From: an uncultured bacterium
Lineage (GTDB): Bacteria > Actinomycetota > Coriobacteriia > Coriobacteriales > Coriobacteriaceae
Assembly (NCBI GenBank): GCA_905216045.1
Contig: CAJMSL010000017.1
Span: forward strand, 1-23,929
Reading direction: 5' to 3'
DNA: 23,929 nucleotides
Under the pieces are notes generated by a model. That model did no database searches. It had not been told where the DNA came from and saw only the letters and a program-made list of their open reading frames with translations. Shown in pieces: positions 1-5,508 of this stretch; the stretch's first letter is position 1, and every line of letters starts with the position of its first letter. Both the position numbers and the translations under genes were made by a program.

Positions 1-13
1 CCGACGGGAAACG

Positions 14-38
14 AAAAAGCCCGGTTTAAAACCGGGCT
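14..38 (-). terminator. Rho-independent terminator, minus strand
   Basis: A 10-bp perfect stem (AGCCCGGTTT with AAACCGGGCT, one-base centre) is followed on the minus strand by a short U-run (positions 18 to 14). It is the first terminator downstream of the minus-strand SIMPL gene, about 190 nt past its stop, so it probably ends that transcript. Confidence 0.6.
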
Positions 39-78
39 CGAACAAACACGCCTATTGACAATGGCTTTCTCATATTAG

Positions 79-109
79 AGGGGTCGACGCCACTAAGGCG
101 ATGACCCCT
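79..109. repeat. Interrupted inverted repeat (hairpin)
   Basis: AGGGGTC and CGCC on the left pair with GGCG and GACCCCT on the right, with a 2x2 internal mismatch and the loop ACTAA. No U-run follows on either side, so this is a stem-loop of unknown role rather than a clear terminator. Its right arm runs into the first copy of the 110-bp direct repeat. Confidence 0.5.
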
Positions 110-208
110 TAATCGAAGTAACGGCGCTGCCCAGCATTCCACCACTTGAGCTGCCGTCGACCTTATTCTACCCACGAGCGCCAGGTTTAACAAATGGAAT
201 TTCGGTTA
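99..208. repeat. Diverged ~110-bp direct repeat, copy 1
   Basis: This stretch aligns with 1183-1292 at roughly 75-80% identity by eye. Shared landmarks in order are GACCCCTT, AACGGCGCTGCCCAGC, GCTGCCGTC, TTATTCTA, GGTTTA and CAAATGGA. Each copy has a hairpin on the plus strand; here it is 121-157, outer stem ACGGC/GCCGT, with the inner stem weakened by a mismatch. The two copies bracket the SIMPL gene and a possible membrane micro-ORF. Confidence 0.7.
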
Positions 209-229
209 CGAAGTCCGGGGCTCGCCCCT

Positions 230-883
230 CTACTCCAGCCACCATTCCACATCCACGGAGCACTCGACCTCGATAGGCTCTGGCTCCAGCACCGTCACCT
301 TGGAATCAGCCGATCCCGCAGGAGCTCCGAGCGCAAAATCGGCCGCACTTGCATAGCAAAGCCGATCCATGCTGCCAAGCTGACTGTTGTAGGAGATATG
401 CTTGACGCCATCCAGCTTAGAACCCGATGCCGCCGCAAGCGCCTGCGCATTGTTGCGGGCTCGCTCGACGACGCGGGCGATGAGGGCATCCTCGGCAGCA
501 CGCCGGTCGACTAGATCAAAACCTACGCTCATGTCGGCGCGCGAACCGCAGGTGTTAAGAGCCGTCCATATAGCGGCGACATCGACGGCGTCAATCAACG
601 CGGCGACTGTGCCGTAGGCATGGTAGCTATAGCCAGTGATCGTCGCCTTTCTGCGTGTCGTTCGCGCGTAGCAGGCGTAACCGCGACACGTTAGCTCGCC
701 ATCCAAACCAAAGGGCGCCAATGCCGTAGCGACCTTAACGCGATCGGCGTTGTAGTCGTCCAGGCACGCCTCCTTGGTATCGAAGCTTCCTCCAAAGCAG
801 ATGCTAAACACGACGCGATCGGGCATCACCTCGTCCTCGATCTCGGCGCCAACGCTCACGAACCCAGCTTTATCCATCGACAT
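230..883 (-). CDS. SIMPL (DUF541) domain protein
   Basis: A 217-residue protein with SIMPL/DUF541 character. The N-terminus reads VSVGAEIEDEVMPDRVVFS, like the family's opening 'V.G.G.v...PD.a..s'. The middle has an alternating helical stretch (ARVVERARNNAQALAAASG), and the C-terminus ends in a beta strand with PEPIEVECSVDVEW. Family members are periplasmic, membrane-linked or cytoplasmic with no agreed biochemical role. No signal peptide or membrane segment is visible here, so I expect a cytoplasmic protein. I chose the ATG at 883 over a GTG at 901 because GAAAGGA sits 8 nt before it. A 7-bp hairpin (906-929) lies just upstream. The gene stands alone; domain assignment is fairly sure, function unknown. 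Confidence 0.75.
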   Translation of the reverse strand: MSMDKAGFVSVGAEIEDEVMPDRVVFSICFGGSFDTKEACLDDYNADRVKVATALAPFGLDGELTCRGYACYARTTRRKATITGYSYHAYGTVAALIDAVDVAAIWTALNTCGSRADMSVGFDLVDRRAAEDALIARVVERARNNAQALAAASGSKLDGVKHISYNSQLGSMDRLCYASAADFALGAPAGSADSKVTVLEPEPIEVECSVDVEWWLE

Positions 884-905
884 GACATCCGTCCTTTCCA
901 CGAAT

Positions 906-929
906 GGCTACGTTGCGGTAAGCGTAGCC
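906..929 (-). promoter_or_regulatory. Leader hairpin upstream of the SIMPL gene
   Basis: A perfect 7-bp inverted repeat (GGCTACG / CGTAGCC, 10-nt loop) lies 23 nt upstream of the chosen start, close to the ribosome binding site. It could be an operator or an mRNA leader stem. No convincing promoter hexamers could be placed around it. Confidence 0.3.
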
Positions 930-1037
930 GCCCGTGCGGACACAAAAATGGGATGCTGTGCCACGCGCGCCAGGCACGCGCCATGCAGACGGCCCCAAGA
1001 GAGTCGCCCGCCTATTCGAATGTGTGAAAAAGATTGA

Positions 1038-1072
1038 GGCCCGGTGACTTGAATCAGAGGTCATCCCGGGCC
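1038..1072 (-). terminator. Possible weak terminator / hairpin, minus strand
   Basis: GGCCCGG-TGAC pairs with GTCA-(2-nt bulge)-CCGGGCC around an 11-nt loop. On the minus strand the stem is followed, after about six bases, by a U-rich run (1031-1027). It could end transcripts coming from the DUF4143 remnant. On the plus strand the same hairpin exposes AGAGG near its loop, ahead of the micro-ORF at 1048-1191. Confidence 0.35.
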
Positions 1073-1191
1073 CATCAGAGCTCACAGAGCTCTTGGTTGC
1101 TTTGGTCTCGCTTTTCACGGCGTTTGTCGGGCTTTCCGAGGCACTCAAGCAGCGTTCGAAGCATAACAAGTCACTACAATTAAGGCTTTGA
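1048..1191 (+). other. Possible holin-like membrane micro-ORF (no normal start)
   Basis: The open frame after a TGA at 1045 reads, near its middle, ELLVALVSLFTAFVGLSEAL, then a basic tail KQRSKHNK and a stop at 1189-1191. One hydrophobic helix with a short charged tail is the design of small type I, holin-like toxins (TxpA/Fst-like) of Gram-positive bacteria. No ATG or GTG lies in frame; the only options are a TTG at 1093 or a rare ATC at 1063. It is therefore either degenerate or not a gene. The second copy of the 110-bp repeat begins at its 3' end, and that repeat's hairpin (1207-1241) could serve as its terminator. Confidence 0.25.
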
Positions 1192-1292
1192 CCCCTTGAC
1201 CAAGCAACGGCGCTGCCCAGCTATCACCCTTGGGCTGCCGTCAACTTTATTCTATCCGCGAGCATCTGGTTTACCAAATGGATTTTCGGTAA
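1183..1292. repeat. Diverged ~110-bp direct repeat, copy 2
   Basis: Counterpart of 99-208. Its plus-strand hairpin (1207-1241) is better preserved than in copy 1: ACGGC/GCCGT outer stem, GCCCA/TGGGC inner stem, 11-nt loop, followed by an AT-rich stretch (ACTTTATTCTAT). The distal end carries another short inverted repeat, TTTACC/GGTAAA. It sits between the possible micro-ORF and the 3' end of the DUF4143 remnant. Confidence 0.7.
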
Positions 1293-1319
1293 AGGAAGCA
1301 CGGCACGCCCGCAAAACCA

Positions 1320-1750
1320 CTACGCCCCAAGTGCCGCCATGGGAATCACCGCCACGCCGTCGTCGCGTGTGCAGGCAATGCTCCCCTTTCCAACCACGAC
1401 CGCCAAAAACGCCGGCGCGGCATTCTGTGCGGCAGGATTGGAGAGCACTTTCCTCTCCAGCGCCTTGAGATTTCTCGCTCCATCGTCTGCTTTCGCATCA
1501 CTCAGCTTGACCTCGATGGCTCCCCAGCGCCCGTCGTGCTCAACGATCAGATCGACCTCAAGGCCCTTCTCATCTCGGAAATAATGGACACTGTTGTCGA
1601 CACCGCCGTAGGTTGAAAGGAACACGCGAACGCGGACCTTCGAGCGCGCGTACTGACTTGCCGTCTGTCGCGCAAGCTCGTCCGAAAGCCCAAGGTTTGC
1701 AGGCCAACCGCCCCTGCAGCCCCAGCGGGCGACGTCATCCTGCGAAATTA
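1320..1750 (-). pseudogene. DUF4143-type ATPase, C-terminal remnant with internal deletion
   Basis: The frame reads ISQDDVARWGCRGGWPANL, ELARQTASQYARSKVRVRVF and LSTYGGVDNSVHYFRDEKGL, then EVDLIVEHDGRWGAIEVKLS. The last part is the nuclease-like C-terminus typical of AAA ATPases with a DUF4143 domain (E-V-D ... I-E-V-K-L). The RGGWPA motif normally lies far upstream of the TYGG block. Here the two are only about 25 residues apart, so a central piece is missing. The whole N-terminal P-loop domain is also gone, and the frame meets a TGA at 1784 without a usable start. The upstream boundary coincides with a 23-bp tandem repeat. Full-length relatives are around 400 residues; about 143 codons remain. 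Confidence 0.7.
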
Positions 1751-1819
1751 CGCCATTCTCAATGTAGTTTTTACGCCGTTCTCAATGTAGTTTTTACGCC
1801 ATTTTCATTGAAGGTTTTA
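1751..1819. repeat. Three tandem 23-bp repeats
   Basis: Units 1751-1773, 1774-1796 and 1797-1819 begin CGCC(A/G)TT and end in GTTTTTA or GGTTTTA. The first two differ at one base; the third is more diverged. The period is not a multiple of three, so each unit shifts the reading frame. They lie exactly between the end of the DUF234 ATPase and the DUF4143 remnant. A 27-codon minus-strand ORF (1854-1771, ATG, ending FNENGVKTTLRTA then TAA) crosses them, but there is no good ribosome binding site and I do not call it a gene. Confidence 0.8.
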
Positions 1820-1873
1820 CGCTTGGCATCCTTAGCGCGACCCATTCCGAGCATCACATCAGAGCGCGCTTGG

Positions 1874-3265
1874 TTATCTCCGCTCGCACATCTCGGCAAA
1901 CGAAATCAGCTTGGCATCTCCCCTGCTCGCCGCAGCTTCCTGACATCCTTGCGTAAAGCCTCGCTTCGAGAAGATCGCATAGCTTTTGTGCTGCCGCCTA
2001 AAGAGCTCGCTTCGGTATACGAGCTTTTGCAGCACGTCTTCGCCCGCCGGTTCATTGCGCCATTTGCACTCCGCAAACAGCGCAGTGCCCTCGCCATCGT
2101 CAACAATCAAGTCGATTTCTTCCTGCGTATGCGTGCGATTGTCCGTCCCCCACCAGCGCCCGACGCTCGCCGGAACCACATCGAGCTGGCCCGCGCGCGC
2201 GAGTTCGTACACGTATTGCCTGCATATAAGCTCAAAGACCGTACCCATGTAATCCGATACGTGCGGCTCAATGCGCTTATACGCCATCTCGGCCATATCG
2301 TTTTGAATCAGCCCAATGTTCTGCGGCACAAACTTGTACCAGAACCTAAACATCTGGTCGCTCAGCAGATACACGGCTCGCTTATTGCTCGTCTCGTTTA
2401 GGGGCAGCTCGCGCTCGACAATCCCAAGCGACGCCAGCTTATCCACATAGCTCTTTACGTTGCTCGCAGGGATTCCCGTAGAGCTCGCAATCTCCGAGAT
2501 CCTCGAGCGCCCCTGAGCAATTGCTTGCACGATCGCATCATATTGCTCGGGATTGCGGCACTCTTGCAACAGCAGGTTACTCGGCTCCTCAAAGAGATAG
2601 CCCGTAGGAGTAAGAAAAAGACGTTTGATGTTGTCCTTGAGCGGTGCGGCAGGATCGACTTTCTCGATATATGCAGGAATGCCGCCCGTCATGCCATAGC
2701 AAACCGCAGCGTCTTCGCGAACCATGCTCTGCCACAGGCCGAGGGTCGTCGTAAAATCGAGCGGCATGATCTTAAACTGGGCCGTACGCCTACCGTATAG
2801 TGGGCTCTCGTAGCCCAACACCTGTTCCTCCATAAACGAAAGAGACGAGCCGCATAGGATCAGCATTAGCCTGGTCTCTTTGTATAAGTGGTCGATCTTG
2901 TCTTGCAGCAACGAGCTGATTTCGGGATTCGATTGGGCGAGATAGGGATACTCGTCAATCACGACAACCAAACGTTCCGCGCGAGCCATGGTGGCCAATG
3001 CATCGAACGCTTCGTCAAAACTACGAAACGACACGCCTGCAGCACCAACCGAGCCTGCAAGTATCGCCTGGCTAAAGCCGTGCAGGTTTGCCTCCGCATT
3101 GGTACGACGAGCTTGAAAGTAAATAGCCTTCTTGCCTTGGATGAACTCTGTGATAAGGCGCGTTTTACCCACGCGACGGCGGCCGTAAATCACAGGCATC
3201 TCAAAGGAGTCCGTGCCATACAGTCGATTGAGCTCGGACATTTCCGCTGTTCTTCCGATAAACAC
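1874..3265 (-). CDS. Archaeal-type ATPase (ATPase_2 + DUF234) with nuclease-like C-terminus
   Basis: A complete 463-residue protein. Walker A is GRRRVGKT (28-35) and Walker B VVVIDEYPYL (around 101-109, D104-E105). A winged-helix segment (about 245-290) follows. The C-terminal DUF234-like domain carries EEID (382-385) and AECKW (398-402), the pattern of a PD-(D/E)XK fold (D385, E399, K401). Such 'MoxR-unrelated' P-loop proteins are common, often multicopy, in anaerobes and archaea and are suspected of roles in defence or mobile DNA; their function is not established. The start is GTG at 3265, with AAAGGA 7 nt upstream. A 56-bp palindrome lies immediately before the Shine-Dalgarno. The gene appears intact, unlike its DUF4143 neighbour. 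Confidence 0.85.
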   Translation of the reverse strand: MFIGRTAEMSELNRLYGTDSFEMPVIYGRRRVGKTRLITEFIQGKKAIYFQARRTNAEANLHGFSQAILAGSVGAAGVSFRSFDEAFDALATMARAERLVVVIDEYPYLAQSNPEISSLLQDKIDHLYKETRLMLILCGSSLSFMEEQVLGYESPLYGRRTAQFKIMPLDFTTTLGLWQSMVREDAAVCYGMTGGIPAYIEKVDPAAPLKDNIKRLFLTPTGYLFEEPSNLLLQECRNPEQYDAIVQAIAQGRSRISEIASSTGIPASNVKSYVDKLASLGIVERELPLNETSNKRAVYLLSDQMFRFWYKFVPQNIGLIQNDMAEMAYKRIEPHVSDYMGTVFELICRQYVYELARAGQLDVVPASVGRWWGTDNRTHTQEEIDLIVDDGEGTALFAECKWRNEPAGEDVLQKLVYRSELFRRQHKSYAIFSKRGFTQGCQEAAASRGDAKLISFAEMCERR

Positions 3266-3280
3266 AGGGCCATCCTTTCT

Positions 3281-3336
3281 TTACGTTATAGATAGCTATA
3301 TTATCCCTTCCTATAATATAACTATCTATAACGTAA
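3281..3336. promoter_or_regulatory. 56-bp near-perfect palindrome at the ATPase promoter
   Basis: The 24-nt left arm (3281-3304) and right arm (3313-3336) are inverted copies with one mismatch, around an 8-nt centre. Each arm starts TTACGTTATAGATAG and is very A+T rich, in contrast to the G+C-rich surroundings. The palindrome ends 15 nt upstream of the ATPase GTG and overlaps its likely promoter (TATA-like elements in the arms). It could be an operator for autoregulation or a 5'-UTR cruciform/hairpin. Confidence 0.7.
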
Positions 3337-3390
3337 TTCGACAAACGGCGCACGCAAAAGAGGCGGTACACCACCGCACGTGGACCGTTC

Positions 3391-3500
3391 CGGAAAATGT
3401 ATCCCGTTCTGGAGCCAAAAACTGGGCCGTAGTTTCCGCCAAACATGCCATCCGGAAAGCGTGTCCCGTTCCGAGCGGCAATTCCGGGTCACAGTTTCCG
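3391..3500. repeat. Hairpin-unit array A (2 units of 48 bp)
   Basis: Units 3391-3438 and 3453-3500 are each exactly 48 bp and separated by 14 bp. Each begins CGGAAA and ends TTTCCG, with inner CCC and GGG blocks flanking a 16-nt centre. They match array B (4829-5400) on the other side of the nuclease-like gene in unit length, arm sequence and spacing. No further unit is recognisable after 3500. Confidence 0.85.
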
Positions 3501-3794
3501 CAGATACAAGGCGACAGTCCGCCGCCCTTATCACATGCCTTCAAATATGCGATCCAGAAACACAAAACAGCAGATAGAATGCTCTTTTTCAAAAAGTACA
3601 CGTCCCGAAACTTACCAAGGCTTCATATCTAGCTACCGTTCAAGGTCGCCGATTACCGCTCACCGATTCGGATGTAAAAATGTCGCCGAAAACAGGCCAT
3701 CTACCTGCATGGTTAGATTTTGGTCAGCTTTTGGTCAGCTGAGCGGCAAGTTCCAGTTGATACGTTTTTGCTACCCAAAAGGAGGCGGTAGCTC
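3501..3794. other. Non-coding leader region of the nuclease-like gene
   Basis: No gene is supported here. An 11-bp perfect tandem duplication, TTTTGGTCAGC, lies at 3718-3728 and 3729-3739, about 55 nt before the gene start; it could be a pair of protein-binding sites. A strong Shine-Dalgarno (AAAAGGAGG, 3777-3785) precedes the ATG at 3795. No convincing -35/-10 pair was found. Confidence 0.5.
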
Positions 3795-4793
3795 ATGACC
3801 CATTGCAATGACCAACTCATCGACCAGCTGTTGAACCAAGCCGAACAGGAAGGACGCTGCCTGATTCCCCCGAGCACGGCGATCCGAAAAGCGCTCCTTC
3901 GGCGCACCGGCAGCGCGGTCGTCTCCCCCATGCCGGGGTTGTTTGCGCGAAAAACGCGCTGGGATGAACTCAACCGAGCGCAACGCCATTGCGAGATTAT
4001 CCGCGCCCTTGCGATCATCCATCCCGATTGGACGTTCTGCTCGTTTTCGGCAGCTTGCCTGCTGGGGCTCGAGGTCTCGTGGCGACACCTGAACGTCGTG
4101 CATGTTTGCAGCTCGACAAAGCCGTCGGCTCGTCCGGGCGCACATATTCAGCGACACCAGATTGAACCGGCCGGAGCAATACGCAGAGCCGGCATATCGG
4201 TAACGCCGCCCATCCAAACGGCCACAGATTGCCTGCTGCAAACTGGTTTTGCCGACGGCATGCCCATTGCCGATTCGGCGATCTCAAAGCTCGGCCTTGC
4301 GCCGGAACGGCTGATGGAGGCCGTTGAGCAACGAGCGACTGCCCGCAATGGTCGCGCGATTCGCACCGCCCTCACAACGCTTCGATATGCCGACGCCCGC
4401 GCCGAGAGCGGCGGGGAATCGGTCGCCCGAGCCGTCATGATCGAGACGGGCTTTGCGCCCGACCGGCTTCAATACGAGCTGACGGACCCCTTCGATTCGG
4501 CCAAGCCCATACGAACGGACTTTGCCTGGGAGCGCCAGGCGCGGGAACTCACACTGGGCGAGCTCGACGGGCTCATCAAATATACCGACCAGACCATGCT
4601 GGCCGGACGCACCGCTGCCGAGGCGCTCGTTGCCGAACGACAGCGCGAGGCGCATCTATCGCTCTACGGTCACCCCCTGCTGCGCTTTACCATGAACGAG
4701 GTCCGCTCGGCAGGAATGCTCGCCAAAAAGCTGCAGACGGCAGGTATCCGGCAGACCGCGCTGCCGACATGGCTCAACGAGGTAGAGCTGTAG
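3795..4793 (+). CDS. AbiEi-like / PD-(D/E)XK nuclease-like protein
   Basis: A 332-residue protein. The N-terminal part (about 1-195) resembles the AbiEi-type antitoxin/regulator fold used in many actinobacterial proteins: a helix-turn-helix region, then a segment around 'DWTFCSFSAACLLGLEV' and 'ISVTPPIQTATDCL'. The C-terminal part (about 200-300) fits the DUF559/Vsr-like PD-(D/E)XK pattern: E208 in GGESVAR, D242 in IRTDFAW, and E256-x-D258-G-x-x-K262 in GELDGLIKY. The start is ATG with AAAAGGAGG 9 nt upstream. The stop (4791-4793) is followed within 36 nt by a half repeat unit of array B, and array A lies 294 nt upstream. Such proteins are often annotated merely as hypothetical. I infer a DNA-acting role, perhaps on the flanking repeats, but nothing proves it. 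Confidence 0.7.
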   Translation: MTHCNDQLIDQLLNQAEQEGRCLIPPSTAIRKALLRRTGSAVVSPMPGLFARKTRWDELNRAQRHCEIIRALAIIHPDWTFCSFSAACLLGLEVSWRHLNVVHVCSSTKPSARPGAHIQRHQIEPAGAIRRAGISVTPPIQTATDCLLQTGFADGMPIADSAISKLGLAPERLMEAVEQRATARNGRAIRTALTTLRYADARAESGGESVARAVMIETGFAPDRLQYELTDPFDSAKPIRTDFAWERQARELTLGELDGLIKYTDQTMLAGRTAAEALVAERQREAHLSLYGHPLLRFTMNEVRSAGMLAKKLQTAGIRQTALPTWLNEVEL

Positions 4794-4828
4794 GGGCTGC
4801 TGAGCTTATGCCCGCCTGCCCACCAAAC

Positions 4829-5400
4829 TGGGACACACCTTCCGGTTGGCAGCACCCGCGGAAACCATGTCCCAGATTGAGTGCTCAAAACGGGATGCGC
4901 TTTCCATATGGCATGCCTAGCGGAAACCGTGTCCCAGAATCAAGGTCTAGAACGGGACACGCTTTCCGCAGTCCCCGCCCAGCGGAAAGCGCATCCCGGA
5001 ATAGACGCTCAAGCTGGAGCGCAGTTTCCGCTGAGGTTCCATCCGGAAACCGTGTCCCACTCCGAGCGTCAATTCTGGGATGAACTTTCCGCCAGAGGGT
5101 TCAGCCGGAAACGGCATCCCACTCTGAAGCGAAATTCTGGGACGTAGTTTCCGGTTGATGGCTGTTCCGGAAAGTGTGTCCCATTCCAGGCGCGGATTCC
5201 GGGATGCGCCTTCCGTTTGAAGCTCCAACCGGAAAGCGCATCCCACTCTGGAGCCGAATTCCGGGACGTACTTTTCGCCAGAGGCTCTACCGGAAAACGA
5301 ATCCCATTCTGAGCGCCGAATCCGGGATGCAGTTTCCGCTTGAGGGCCGATCCGGAAAGCACGACCCGTTCTGAGGCTTGAATCCGGGACACAGTTTCCG
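4829..5400. repeat. Hairpin-unit array B (9 full 48-bp units plus a half unit)
   Basis: Full units start at 4859, 4921, 4983, 5044, 5106, 5168, 5230, 5291 and 5353, each 48 bp, with spacers of 13-14 bp. The period is therefore 61-62 bp, close to six DNA turns. Pattern: CGGAAA-N5-TCCC, a variable centre of about 17 nt, GGGA-N5-TTTCCG, a strong inverted repeat with two variable 5-nt stretches. A right half only (4829-4844) precedes the first unit; its left half is replaced by the end of the upstream gene. Open frames cross the array on the minus strand, but the period is not a multiple of three, so I treat it as non-coding. Confidence 0.9.
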
Positions 5401-5401
5401 C

Positions 5402-5440
5402 TCCAAACAAAAGGCCCCGACTCGCGATGGAGCTGGGGCC
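5402..5440 (-). terminator. Terminator of the purine hydroxylase operon
   Basis: On the minus strand GGCCCC pairs with GGGGCC, with a small internal mismatch and a second short stem CTC/GAG, followed by TTTTGTTTG. It lies about 70 nt past the stop of the last operon gene and directly abuts the final unit of array B. Confidence 0.75.
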
Positions 5441-5508
5441 AAAGGTGCAGCATATACAGTTGGTGTTGTGCGCGAACAGTCCATCAGCAATGCCGTCTGC
5501 GCCCTACC

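Noticed and set aside
1771..1854. 27-codon minus-strand ORF ending NGVKTTLRTA
   Set aside because: No good ribosome binding site and half of it lies in the 23-bp tandem repeats; noted under the repeat but not called as a gene.
4829..5400. Array considered as a CRISPR
   Set aside because: The repeats are imperfect, self-complementary over 48 bp, with spacers of only 13-14 bp, and no cas gene is nearby.
4947..5453. Minus-strand open frame reading through the hairpin array as a repeat protein
   Set aside because: The array period is 61-62 bp, not a multiple of three, so successive units are read in different frames. No start context or family resemblance supports it.
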